From positions 62,001 to 126,000 of the forward strand of contig NZ_QRGA01000016.1 in assembly GCF_003367175.1 (NCBI RefSeq): a DNA stretch of 64,000 nt. The letters run 5' to 3'. Source of the DNA: Trinickia dinghuensis (GTDB lineage: Bacteria; Pseudomonadota; Gammaproteobacteria; Burkholderiales; Burkholderiaceae). Made by a program: the position numbers and the translations under genes. Each line of letters begins with the position of its first letter. Position 1 is the stretch's first letter. Of this stretch, positions 17,815 to 26,647 are shown in pieces. The notes beneath the pieces were generated by a model. The model was not told the origin of the DNA. It saw nothing but the letters and a program-made list of their open reading frames with translations, and did no database searches.

Positions 17815-18372
17815 CTACCAAGGCATCTTATAGACCTGCCCCACGGCCTTTCCGACGTCCCCCGGTCCGTGATAGATCGACAGCGCCGATTCCGTCGGCG
17901 ATTGGGTACCCGGGTCCGCTTTGTCTACCTTTGCTTTCCGGGCGGCTTTATCGACTGGCATCCCCGGCAGCGGCGCCGGCGGTTTATCGGCAGGCTGAGG
18001 CCCATAGCGTCCGTCCGCCAGCGCGCCGCGCGGCACGCGCTCCGTACCGGTCAACGCTTGCTCCCTGGCCCGGGTTGAATCGAAGGCCGCGCCGTAAGGG
18101 TCGCCGGGTTGCGCCGGTGCGCCGAGCAAGGCTTCAGGGTCGCCGCGGAGCCCTTCGAGCCGATCGGCCTCGGTGCCTGCCGCCGCATCGCGATCCTCGG
18201 GCGCCATTCGTTGCGTCTGCGTGTCCGCTTTGCCGCGGCCGTCTGCGTTCTGTTCCGCCTGAGCAAGAGCTGCCCCAGCGGTGCCGAGCAACGCACCGAA
18301 CAACGCCGTGCATATCCATCGGCAACCGATACCCACGGCAGCCTCCATTGCGCCCATTGGCCCGTCTTTCAT
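17815..18372 (-). CDS. Small secreted or periplasmic protein of unknown function
   Basis: An unrecognised protein of about 185 residues, read opposite to the surrounding exopolysaccharide operon. From the ATG at 18372 (or those at 18357 and 18348) there is a hydrophobic signal segment ending in AALAQAEQ, so export is likely. The mature part is hydrophilic and rich in Ala, Asp, Pro, Lys and Gly, with no recognised domain. It ends in a short block SIYHGPGDVGKAVGQVYKMPW that looks less random than the rest. The frame stays open much further upstream, but that part overlaps the acetyltransferase gene and is unlikely to be used. Role in the locus is unknown. Confidence 0.55.
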   Translation of the reverse strand: MKDGPMGAMEAAVGIGCRWICTALFGALLGTAGAALAQAEQNADGRGKADTQTQRMAPEDRDAAAGTEADRLEGLRGDPEALLGAPAQPGDPYGAAFDSTRAREQALTGTERVPRGALADGRYGPQPADKPPAPLPGMPVDKAARKAKVDKADPGTQSPTESALSIYHGPGDVGKAVGQVYKMPW

Positions 18373-18510
18373 GCTCCCGCACGAGCGGCTCCGTACCCCG
18401 CCAAAACACCATCGGCTGCCGCCATACGACGCCGGCGCGAGATACATCGCCCCACGCCGAGCACGATAATCGTCGCTGAAACCGACCAATTCCTCGTCGC
18501 ACGAACTGAA

Positions 18511-19236
18511 ATGGATCGCCCGATCGAACCTATCGAGCGCGCACAGTTGCACGCGCGGCAGGACGTGTTCGTATCCGATTCTGAGTTGTCGAATCGGGCG
18601 AGCGCCGACGGCGTATCGCCCGCGTTCGCCGCAACGAGCGATACACAGACTCGACCTACCCGACATACCGAGGCAAGCGGCATCCCGGTCATCGACCTAA
18701 GCTGTGCGGGCAAGGGCAACTACGTCGCCAAACGCAGCCTCCCCATGCAAGCGCTCTGGTTCGTCGTCGAAGCCTGCCTCATCAACAACAAACTCAACCC
18801 AAGCTCCGCCTTGCGGGTCGCGCTGCTACGCCTATTCGGCGCCAAGATCGGCACGGGCTGCTGCTTCGTGCATCCGGTGCGAGTCAAAGCCCCATGGAAT
18901 CTCGAGGTGGGCGACCACTGCTGGTTCGGCGTCGACGTCTGGCTCTACAACCAAGCACCGATCCGCATCGGCTCGCACGTGTGCCTGTCGCAAGGCACGT
19001 TTTTGACGACAGGCTCGCACGAGGCGAGTACCACGATGGACCTGCGCGTTGCGCCGATCGTCATCGAAGACGGCGTCTGGATCACCTCGAAATGCGTCGT
19101 CCAAATGGGCGTGAGAATCGGCCGCTCGGCGCTCGTGACACCGCTGTCGGTCGTCCACTGCTCGCTCGCGCCCGGAGGCGTCTACGGCGGCAATCCTTGC
19201 CGTTTTCTTCGCTCTCGATTCCCCTCCGAAGATTGA
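18511..19236 (+). CDS. wcaF: WcaF-type exopolysaccharide O-acetyltransferase
   Basis: A left-handed beta-helix acetyltransferase of about 241 residues that should use acetyl-CoA to acetylate a sugar of the repeat unit in the cytoplasm. The WcaF-family entry motif is at about 68-90 (DLSCAGKGNYVAKRSL), followed by WFVVEACLINNKLNPSS and hexapeptide repeats such as GAKIGTGCCFVHPVRV, IRIGSHVCLSQGTFLTTGSH and the terminal GVYGGNPCRF. The first 65 residues or so form an extension without family counterpart. The ATG at 18511 is chosen because the frame further upstream overlaps the opposite-strand gene; no strong ribosome site is seen, so the true start could be downstream. Confident family call, uncertain start. 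Confidence 0.85.
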   Translation: MDRPIEPIERAQLHARQDVFVSDSELSNRASADGVSPAFAATSDTQTRPTRHTEASGIPVIDLSCAGKGNYVAKRSLPMQALWFVVEACLINNKLNPSSALRVALLRLFGAKIGTGCCFVHPVRVKAPWNLEVGDHCWFGVDVWLYNQAPIRIGSHVCLSQGTFLTTGSHEASTTMDLRVAPIVIEDGVWITSKCVVQMGVRIGRSALVTPLSVVHCSLAPGGVYGGNPCRFLRSRFPSED

Positions 19237-19376
19237 TTTTTGCGGTTGGAAAACCTCGGCGTCATGCGCGGCCGCAAGATGAGTGCGCACGCCCACCGCC
19301 GTGGCGGTAGCCGCAGAAATCTTGTCGGGACGACACGCGTCGTTAGCCTGAAGATTGGGGAAACGGAGCATGGGTC

Positions 19377-21089
19377 ATGTTCATCGATACGCGTGGCATC
19401 GACGAAGGCCGAGAGATCGAAACGACGGTGTGCATCGTCGGTGCGGGCGTCGCCGGCATCACGCTCGCGCTCGAACTCGACCGCTGCGGGATCGATACTT
19501 GTCTGCTGGAAAGCGGCGGCTTTCGGCCCGACGACGATACGCGCGACCTCTATCGCGGCGAGAACGCAGGCTTGCCCTATGCGTTCGCCGACGGCAGCCG
19601 CAGCCGCTATTTGGGCGGCAGCAGCAATTGCTGGGGCGGCTGGTGCAGGCCGCTCGATCCGTGGGACTTCGAGCAGCGCGATTGGGTGCCGGACAGCGGC
19701 TGGCCGTTCAGGATCGACGAACTCGAGCCGTACTACGCGCGCACGCATGCGCTGCTCAAGCTAGGCCCGAACAACTTCGACCCGCCGTTCTGGGAGCACG
19801 CGATCGGACGTGCCGACGTGCGGCGGATCCCGCTCGTCACGGGCAACGTGCGCGATACGATCGCGCAATTCAGCCCGCCCGCGCGCTTCGGCAAGCTCTA
19901 TCGCGGCAACCTCGAGCGATCGCCGCATATCCGCGTGTTCCTGCATGCGAACGTGGTGCACGTCGACACGGATGCCGACGCTTCGCACGTCACGCGCGTC
20001 GACATCGCAACCTTGACGGGCCGGCATATGACCGTGACGGCCAAGCGCTTCGTGCTGGCGGCGGGAGGCATCGAGAACGCGCGCCTGCTGCTCGCGTCGA
20101 ACCGCGTGCAGGCGGCGGGCCTTGGAAACGCCTACGACAACGTCGGGCGGTATTTCATGGATCATCCTCGCATCATGTCGGGCAGCGTGCGCTTCTCGCC
20201 GGCATGGGCGCGCAACAAGCTCTACGACATCAAATTCCACTATCAAAATGCGGCTGTCTCGGCGCACGGTACGCCGATCTCGTCGCAATTCGCGTTGACG
20301 CCGGAGGTGCTGCGCCGAGAGCGGCTCCTTAATTCACGCGTGTGGTTCTTTTCGATGTTTTACGGCGAGGGCAGCGCGGGCGCGGAGGCGTTGATCCGGT
20401 GCAAGCAGGCGTTGCTGCATAAGGACCAGCCCGATCGGCGCTGGAGCGAAGATTTGGAGACGATGCTTAGGCATCCTATCGATACGGCGGGATTCGGGTT
20501 GACGCGGCTATTGCAGCCGCGCGCGCTGATCCGGGACGTCAAGCTGCAGGCGATCGTCGAAGCGCAGCCGAACCGCGATAGCCGAGTGACGCTGGGCGAG
20601 CAACGAGATCGACTCGGGATGCCGCGCGTCAAGGTCGCGTGGCGTCTGACCGAACTGGCGCAGCGCACATTCGATCGCACCTTTGAGCTCGTCGCCGACG
20701 AATTGCATACGAGCGCAGTCGCGCAGGTCGAACTCGATGCGCCGCTCGAAGGGCATGCATGGCCTACGACGCTGGAAGGAACGTGGCATCACATGGGTAC
20801 GACCCGGATGCACGACTCGCCGCGGGGGGGCGTTGTGGATCGCCATTGCAAGGTGTACGGCGTCGACAATCTGTACGTTGCGGGAAGTTCGGTGTTTCCG
20901 ACCGTCGGTGCGAATTTCCCGACGATCACCATCGTCGCGCTGGCGCTGCGGTTGGCCGGTCACCTCGTGCAGTCGCTGCATGGGCCCGATGCGGTCGCGG
21001 TTCTGAAACCGGCGTGCGACACCGAGAAAGACGATGTGGGTACGGCGCTGCCGTTTGCGTCGGTGCTCGGACGCATCGTCAAACATTGA
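19377..21089 (+). CDS. GMC-family FAD-dependent oxidoreductase
   Basis: A 570-residue flavoprotein. The FAD-binding Rossmann motif GAGVAG is at residues 22-27, and the GMC-type segment SRYLGGSSNCWGGWCRPLD lies near 80-98. The C-terminal GMC domain has HHMGTTRM near 470 and VGANFPTITIVALALRLAGHL near 510-530, giving the His and Asn positions used in catalysis in this family. There is no signal peptide, so it should act in the cytoplasm. Known members oxidise alcohols, including sugars; here it may oxidise a sugar or lipid-linked sugar of the repeat unit (inference from location). GGAG precedes the ATG. It follows the acetyltransferase gene in the same direction. Confidence 0.9.
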   Translation: MFIDTRGIDEGREIETTVCIVGAGVAGITLALELDRCGIDTCLLESGGFRPDDDTRDLYRGENAGLPYAFADGSRSRYLGGSSNCWGGWCRPLDPWDFEQRDWVPDSGWPFRIDELEPYYARTHALLKLGPNNFDPPFWEHAIGRADVRRIPLVTGNVRDTIAQFSPPARFGKLYRGNLERSPHIRVFLHANVVHVDTDADASHVTRVDIATLTGRHMTVTAKRFVLAAGGIENARLLLASNRVQAAGLGNAYDNVGRYFMDHPRIMSGSVRFSPAWARNKLYDIKFHYQNAAVSAHGTPISSQFALTPEVLRRERLLNSRVWFFSMFYGEGSAGAEALIRCKQALLHKDQPDRRWSEDLETMLRHPIDTAGFGLTRLLQPRALIRDVKLQAIVEAQPNRDSRVTLGEQRDRLGMPRVKVAWRLTELAQRTFDRTFELVADELHTSAVAQVELDAPLEGHAWPTTLEGTWHHMGTTRMHDSPRGGVVDRHCKVYGVDNLYVAGSSVFPTVGANFPTITIVALALRLAGHLVQSLHGPDAVAVLKPACDTEKDDVGTALPFASVLGRIVKH

Positions 21090-21138
21090 CGCAAAGCGGG
21101 GGCACTCCGATCGATGGCGGCACCGTCGAGGATGTTTC

Positions 21139-22338
21139 CTATACAAGATGCACCCGGGTCGCTGCCTTTTCGGATCGGGCTTGCTCGACCCGATCGTCTT
21201 CGAGCGTCTGAAGCAGCTTGCGTATATGGGCGTCGATCGTGAATCGCGCGATGAAGGCGGCGTGCGCTCGTTCGCGCATATGCATACGCGAAGACGCGTC
21301 GAGCGCGAGCCAACGGCGCAAATTCATGGCGGTGCCTTCAACCGTATCGGATGCCACCAGACCCGCCCCGTCGGCGTCCACTTCCCGCCAAATATTGATC
21401 TTGTCGGAGATGAGCGCCGGCATGCCGCTCGCGAGCGCTTCGACCACGGCGATGCCGAAGTTTTCTTGATGCGACGGCAGAACGAACGCATCGCTCGCGC
21501 AGAATGCCCCCCATTTGAGGTCGCCTTGCAGCAGACCGGTCCACGTGATGCGATCGGCGATATTCAACTCGAGCGCGAGCGCATGGAGCCGGGCAACCGT
21601 TTCGTCATTGCCCGTGCCGGCGATGACGAGGTGCAGAAGCGGCTCGCTCGGCGCAACGCGCGCGAACGCGCGCAGCAAGATGTCACAGCCTTTTTTCGGG
21701 TGGATTCTGCCGAGAAAGAGCAGCAAGCGCCGCGAGGCCAGCGCCGGATAGGCGGAAAAGAAGGCGGCCCGCAAGCTCGCCGGGTCGTCCTGCGGCTCTA
21801 CGGTGCCGTACGAGACAACGCGTTCGCGCACGCGATAGAGCCAGAACGATTGCCGGGCGAGCAGGCGTTCCTCCTCGGTAGTAAAGAGGACGGCGCGCGC
21901 ATCGCGCAGGACGCGATATTCGGCCCACGGCCAGTAGAGCCACTTCTTCAGATGCTTGAGCGGAAACGTGTGCTTGAACCAGGGATCGAGCATGCCGTGC
22001 GCGAATACGTAATAGGGGACCGGCAAGCCCCGCAGCGCTTGTCGCGTCGCGAAGCCGTGGTATTGCCAGAGGCCGTGGACAATCACGGCATCGAATCGCG
22101 GCGCGTGCTCGCGCAGCCAAGACGGCGCGCGCGGCGCAAGGCCGTACCTCGCGCGTCCGGGACCGAGCGCCTTGACGGGGGCGGGCACGTCCGAGAGAAA
22201 GGGCGCGTCGGGCGCATCGAGCGTAGCGATTTCGACGACATGACCGAGCTTGCCCAACGCGAGTGCGCATTGACGCACGCCTTCCACCGGTCCGCCGGCT
22301 GCAGGGTCGAACGTAGCCAGGACGTGCAGGAGTCTCAC
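21139..22338 (-). CDS. Glycosyltransferase family 4 protein
   Basis: A 399-residue GT-B glycosyltransferase. Its N-terminus (FDPAAGGPVEGVRQCALAL) is the acceptor-domain glycine loop of GT4 enzymes. FAHGMLDPWFKHTFPLKHLKKW near 118-139 is typical of a capsule/colanic GT subgroup. The donor half has LFLGRIHPKKGCDILLRAF and PSHQENFGIAVVEALASGMPALIS with the E-x7-E pair. The start is a GTG whose bases overlap the stop of the polymerase gene (GTGA), so it is translationally coupled. No strong ribosome site of its own. Sugar specificity unknown. Confidence 0.9.
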   Translation of the reverse strand: MRLLHVLATFDPAAGGPVEGVRQCALALGKLGHVVEIATLDAPDAPFLSDVPAPVKALGPGRARYGLAPRAPSWLREHAPRFDAVIVHGLWQYHGFATRQALRGLPVPYYVFAHGMLDPWFKHTFPLKHLKKWLYWPWAEYRVLRDARAVLFTTEEERLLARQSFWLYRVRERVVSYGTVEPQDDPASLRAAFFSAYPALASRRLLLFLGRIHPKKGCDILLRAFARVAPSEPLLHLVIAGTGNDETVARLHALALELNIADRITWTGLLQGDLKWGAFCASDAFVLPSHQENFGIAVVEALASGMPALISDKINIWREVDADGAGLVASDTVEGTAMNLRRWLALDASSRMHMRERAHAAFIARFTIDAHIRKLLQTLEDDRVEQARSEKAATRVHLV

Positions 22339-23723
22339 GAGGCCATCGCATCGATGCGTTCACGGGCCGGGCGCTCCGTGGCCGCACGCGTGGCAGCGCG
22401 CACCTCGCACCGCGACAGCTGCGCGTGCATGGCCACCATCAATCCAAGCCCGATGCCGAACACGAGCCCGGAAAACCGCGGACCGAGCGGATTGCCGCCG
22501 ATAGACGCGGCCGGCAATGCCGCGGTCATCAAGATCGCACGCCCGAGTACGGGCAATTGCGGCGTATCGGGAGCGTGCATGTGCCAGCGCCGATACGTGA
22601 TCGAGCAGCGGATCAGTGCATAGAGCAGCGCAAGCGGGAAGGCGAGCCCGAACAGCAGGCCGCCCGCAAAGAATTGATAGACCCAGAAGTTGTGCCCGGC
22701 GGCCCAATCGCGCTGCGCGTAGAACTCCTTCTTGCTCATCTGCCCGGCAAGATCGCTCAGGTAGGCGGGGGAATAGCGATAGTCGTGGCCGTATCCCTCG
22801 CCGACGAGCAGCGAAACCGGCGACGAAACCACTTGATCGTATTGATCGCGCATTTCGGCCAGGCGGGTGATCGTCGTCGGATCCATGCCCGTTTCGGTCG
22901 AGAGCTTCGCGAAGTCGATGCGTTGCACCCAGTGTTCGGCCACGTCCGGGAACCATGCGGCGGCTGCGAACGCCATGGTGCCGAGCATGATGGCGGCGAG
23001 GGCGGCGCCTAAGAGTGCCCGTGCGAGACGACGCGTTCCGGCCGCGCTCATCCAGACGGCTAGCACGAACAGCAATCCCGTACCGACGACGAGCGAACGG
23101 GTGACGCTCAGCAATTCGATGACGACGGTCGCCATGAACATGCCGAGCGTGAGCGCCGTATAGCGCTTGGCGATGACGAACTCGTGCAGCAGGACGCCTT
23201 GCAGGGCGAGGAAGGTGACCGAGACGAGCCGATAGCGCACGTCGGCGAGCGACCCGGCGACGACGAGTCCATACAGGCATGTGAATCCGAGGCTGACGGC
23301 GTTGGCCCAAAACAGCGCCTTCTCGAATTGCTCCAAGCGCACTTCTTGCCAGGGCCGGCAGGCGGCGATGAAGCCCAACTGAAACAAGGCGAACGGCAGC
23401 AGCACGCGCAGGTATTGACCGACGGTGTTCTGTTGCAGCCATTGCGTGAAGACGCTCGCGGGTACGGCGAGCATCAGCGATACCGTCATCAACGCGCGCA
23501 GCGCGCATCGATCTCGCAGCCGCGGCCCGATCAGCATGAGGACGAGGCCGGCCGCGACGACCGGGATGACCAGCAGAATCTGCGCGGCATGGCTGTCGCC
23601 CGTCGCGGCCGCTTTGTAGTCCATCGCGAGTGGAAGCGCGAACAGCCAGATCCATAGATTTGCGAACGGATTGGATGCCGTGCGGCGTGGGCCCGATGCG
23701 AATCGATATCGCGCCTCTCTCAT
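22335..23723 (-). CDS. Wzy-like polysaccharide polymerase (O-antigen ligase/polymerase family)
   Basis: A very hydrophobic inner-membrane protein of 462 residues with about 11-12 predicted membrane helices. It has one large periplasmic loop (about residues 255-340) containing RIDFAKLSTETGMDPTTITRLAEM and LLVGEGYGHDYRY, followed by HNFWVYQFFAGGLLFGLAF, which matches the loop-plus-His pattern of Wzy/WaaL-type proteins. It should link lipid-linked repeat units into polymer at the periplasmic face. The ATG at 23723 has AAAGGAG upstream; longer frames are rejected. It leads a two-gene unit with the downstream glycosyltransferase. Sequence conservation in this family is low, so the call rests on topology and context. 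Confidence 0.8.
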   Translation of the reverse strand: MREARYRFASGPRRTASNPFANLWIWLFALPLAMDYKAAATGDSHAAQILLVIPVVAAGLVLMLIGPRLRDRCALRALMTVSLMLAVPASVFTQWLQQNTVGQYLRVLLPFALFQLGFIAACRPWQEVRLEQFEKALFWANAVSLGFTCLYGLVVAGSLADVRYRLVSVTFLALQGVLLHEFVIAKRYTALTLGMFMATVVIELLSVTRSLVVGTGLLFVLAVWMSAAGTRRLARALLGAALAAIMLGTMAFAAAAWFPDVAEHWVQRIDFAKLSTETGMDPTTITRLAEMRDQYDQVVSSPVSLLVGEGYGHDYRYSPAYLSDLAGQMSKKEFYAQRDWAAGHNFWVYQFFAGGLLFGLAFPLALLYALIRCSITYRRWHMHAPDTPQLPVLGRAILMTAALPAASIGGNPLGPRFSGLVFGIGLGLMVAMHAQLSRCEVRAATRAATERPARERIDAMAS

Positions 23724-24051
23724 GACGGATCGGCTCCTTTCGCGTTGGCGGATCGCCCGTTGACGGTCTCGGGCGCGATTCACGAGGCGACTATAGGCGA
23801 GCGCGTATCCGCGGAGTGGCTGCTTGGCGGCGCTCGGCTAGCGTTAGGCGGGGATGGACGGGTATCGACGGATACCGGGACACGCTCGGCGGCCGGTCGC
23901 GCCGCCGCTCACCGGGCACGTGCGGCTATCCCCCCGCATGAAATCCAACTTGTCGCCTGCCGCCGGGATATTGGCGGATCCCCGCTCATGTCGAAGCCGA
24001 AGATCGAAGGGCCGCATCGAAGCCGGCATCGCTTCGCTGAAGGAATCGCCG
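23724..24051. promoter_or_regulatory. Divergent intergenic region between polymerase and acyltransferase genes
   Basis: These 328 bases separate two oppositely directed exopolysaccharide genes and should contain both promoters. No clear -35/-10 pair was picked out and no gene is supported. An open frame upstream of the acyltransferase runs through here but lacks a ribosome site. Confidence 0.4.
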
Positions 24052-25452
24052 ATGATCAAGAATCCGTTCGGAGGAGCGAAGGCGATCGTTCGCGATCGGG
24101 CGATCGAGCTCGACTTCCTGCGCGGGATCGCGATCGTCGCCGTGATGGGGTATCACTTCCGCTCGGTCGATCCCGGCGTCGCGATCGTGTCGATTGTCCA
24201 GTATCCGTTCACGCACTTCGGCAGAGAAGGCGTCAATTTGTTCTTCACGCTGAGCGGCTTTCTCGTCGGCGGGCTGCTGCTCAAGCAATACGCCGAGCAC
24301 GGTTCGATCGACGCCCGCCGCTTCATCGTGCGGCGGATCTTCAAGATTTGGCCGGCCTATTACGTGCTGATCGCTTTCCATGCGATCGTCCGGCGCCATC
24401 CGCTCGACAGTTTTCTCTGGCAGAACCTCACGCATTTGCAAAACTATTTCGGCACGTCGATTTCGCAGACGTGGTCTCTCGCCGTCGAAGAGCATTTCTA
24501 TCTGTTCCTGCCCGCCGTGCTGCTCCTGCTCGTGCGGTGGCGGCTAGGCGCGCGCGCGATTCTCGGGACGCTGGGCCTCGTCTGCCTCCTCGTGCTCGTC
24601 ATCCGTTCGATCGCCGTGGCCGGCGGGCACCTCGACGCCGCGTTCGCGTACACGCAATACCGCATCGATAGCTTGCTCGCCGGCGTGATGCTGGCCGTCG
24701 TCTATTGGATGGCGCCCGGCACCTATCGCCGTCTTGCGCGGCAAACCGGGCTGCTCGTCGCGCTCGTCGCCGGACTGATCGCGTGGCTCGGCTTCGGCAC
24801 GCCGCACTACGCGCTCGACGAAAGCATCGGCTACACGATTCAGTCGATCGGCTTCGTTGCGCTGATCGTGCTGATGCTCGAGCACGCCGGCAGGGTACGC
24901 GGGACATGGTGGTTCCGCGCCATGGCGTGGGTCGGCGTCTATTCGTATGGGATTTACCTGTGGCACTCGATCGCGCTCGCGCCGGGCGAGATGTTCATCG
25001 GCAAAGCCACGGCCGCGGGTGCGCCTCGCCTGGCCGTCTGGGGCGGCGCGCTCGTCTTCCAAGCCGCGATTGCGATCGGCGTGGGTTACGTCACGACACG
25101 CGCGATCGAGTTTCCGTTTCTGAAGTTGCGCAATGCGATGTTCCCTGCCGCGCGTGGCGCGCAAGTCTACTCGTCGAGTGCGGGCGCCGAGACCGAGGCT
25201 GAGACAGAGACCGCCGCTGCGTCCCGCAAAGTCCGCTTGAACGCGTCGAGCGTGTTGAGTGCCAGCAACGCCCCGTGGCTGCCCAAGATCGTTCGGCCGC
25301 CGGCATCGGCGGCTTCCGCCAACGCTTCTGCGATACCGCAAACAATGGCCTTGGGCGAAAGATCGTCGAGCACGGGTCCGAGCTTGCCGCCCGCGCAGAA
25401 CCAGCCGATCAATCCCTCGGACGTCGCAACGACGCGCTTGCCGAACCGATAG
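24052..25452 (+). CDS. Acyltransferase-3 family membrane protein
   Basis: An inner-membrane O-acyltransferase of 466 residues with about ten membrane helices. The family signature is clear: RAIELDFLRGIAIVAVMGYHF near 14-34 (with the conserved His) and FGREGVNLFFTLSGFLVGGLLL, then RRIFKIWPAYYVL and SQTWSLAVEEHFYLFLP. It probably adds acetyl or another acyl group to the polymer. AAGGA lies 8 bases before the ATG at 24052; longer frames are not supported. The acyltransferase domain ends near residue 365 (FPFLKLRNAMFP). The remaining 95-odd residues are read antisense to the glycosyltransferase gene at 25167-26408 and look non-natural (Ser/Ala/Pro-rich), so a nearer stop may have been lost. Confidence 0.85.
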   Translation: MIKNPFGGAKAIVRDRAIELDFLRGIAIVAVMGYHFRSVDPGVAIVSIVQYPFTHFGREGVNLFFTLSGFLVGGLLLKQYAEHGSIDARRFIVRRIFKIWPAYYVLIAFHAIVRRHPLDSFLWQNLTHLQNYFGTSISQTWSLAVEEHFYLFLPAVLLLLVRWRLGARAILGTLGLVCLLVLVIRSIAVAGGHLDAAFAYTQYRIDSLLAGVMLAVVYWMAPGTYRRLARQTGLLVALVAGLIAWLGFGTPHYALDESIGYTIQSIGFVALIVLMLEHAGRVRGTWWFRAMAWVGVYSYGIYLWHSIALAPGEMFIGKATAAGAPRLAVWGGALVFQAAIAIGVGYVTTRAIEFPFLKLRNAMFPAARGAQVYSSSAGAETEAETETAAASRKVRLNASSVLSASNAPWLPKIVRPPASAASANASAIPQTMALGERSSSTGPSLPPAQNQPINPSDVATTRLPNR

Positions 25453-26408
25453 GCTTGCACGAGCACGCCGCTCATGCCGTAGTGGCCCTTGTAGCCGAGC
25501 CAAACGACGTCGCATGCGGAGAAGAGATCGAACTCCACTTCATCCGTGATGAAGCGATCGATGACGATCGGCTTGGGCGTCAAGCGAGGCGCCTGCGAGC
25601 GCAGGAACGCTCGCATCGATTCGTCCTGCTCGCCCGCGACGACGAGTGTCGGTGCGTGCGCCATGTGTTCGAGCGCGGTCACGAGTTCGCGGATGCCTTT
25701 GCGGTCGGTCATCGATCCGTAGACGAGCAAATGCGGCCCCGGCCCGAAGTTCAGGCGAGAACGCGCCGCCGCCGGATCGTCGGCTCGCGCGTCGGGGAAT
25801 GGATCGGCAAGATAGGCGATCGTCGCGTGCGAACGCGAACGCGCTAGCGCATGCGTGCTCCATTCGGGCAGGGTCGGGTCGATCGAGAGCAAGGCATTCA
25901 GCCCGCGTGCCTTGACGGCGCGTCGAAATAACCGCGCTTTGATCGCATTGACGAGCGGGCGATCGGGAGCCTTCACGCCGACATCGCGATGATGGAACGT
26001 CGCGCGCATCGTGATGCCGATCCAAGGGGTGTCGTCGAACGGCGATCCGAGCAGCGGCAGGGCATAGAGAAAATAGTCGACGTAGGGGACGACCACGAGC
26101 GAGACCGGCATGCAGGCACCGACGCGCGCGAAGGCGTGCGCGAAGTACCGGTGGTACCGCGCATACGAAACGCGCATGGCGGGTGCCGCGATCGAAGGCG
26201 CGGGCGGCGGGGAATCGACGAATGCGATCTCGAGCCCCGGCCTGCGCTCTTCGACGATCTTGCGCGCCAACGGGTGGTCCTCGTTGGACGGCATCGTTGC
26301 GATGACGCAAGCCAGGCCGGCTTCCTCGAAGGCTTGCGCGGCCCACTGAGCGTAGCGCCATCGATGGCCGGTGAAATTGGGTTCGATGATCAGCACGGCC
26401 TGGGTCAT
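25167..26408 (-). CDS. Glycosyltransferase (GT-B, GT4-like)
   Basis: A 413-residue putative glycosyltransferase. The N-terminus AVLIIEPNFTGHRWRYAQWAAQAF has the acceptor-domain glycine/His loop. The donor half has PHLLVYGSMTDRKGIRELVTAL near 211-232 and DVVWLGYKGHYGMSGVLVQAYRFGKRVVATSEGLIGW near 300-336, which resembles the GT4 donor site, but the classic E-x7-E is not plain. The ATG at 26408 has ACGGAG upstream. Its 3' end overlaps the convergent acyltransferase gene by 286 bases. The C-terminal tail is a Ser-Val-Ala repeat (AVSVSASVSAP) encoded by short 6-base repeats. Belongs to the locus by context; substrate unknown. Confidence 0.75.
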   Translation of the reverse strand: MTQAVLIIEPNFTGHRWRYAQWAAQAFEEAGLACVIATMPSNEDHPLARKIVEERRPGLEIAFVDSPPPAPSIAAPAMRVSYARYHRYFAHAFARVGACMPVSLVVVPYVDYFLYALPLLGSPFDDTPWIGITMRATFHHRDVGVKAPDRPLVNAIKARLFRRAVKARGLNALLSIDPTLPEWSTHALARSRSHATIAYLADPFPDARADDPAAARSRLNFGPGPHLLVYGSMTDRKGIRELVTALEHMAHAPTLVVAGEQDESMRAFLRSQAPRLTPKPIVIDRFITDEVEFDLFSACDVVWLGYKGHYGMSGVLVQAYRFGKRVVATSEGLIGWFCAGGKLGPVLDDLSPKAIVCGIAEALAEAADAGGRTILGSHGALLALNTLDAFKRTLRDAAAVSVSASVSAPALDE

Positions 26409-26647
26409 CGTCGATGGGCTCCGTATAACGGCGCACGGCGCCGCTCGCGAGAACGGTATCACCGGCCGCTAGGTGTCGGCCGCCAATCTGCCGTCGGTTT
26501 GCGCATCGATGTCCTGCCGGGCAGGCATTGGCGGATCGCCACTACTTGATGGCGCTTTTCGGCGGCGCGGGCGCGTTACTTTGTCGTTCGCGACGCGTTT
26601 TGAAGCGCGGTGCGCGATTCGTTCAACGACGCGGATTGGGGTCCAAC

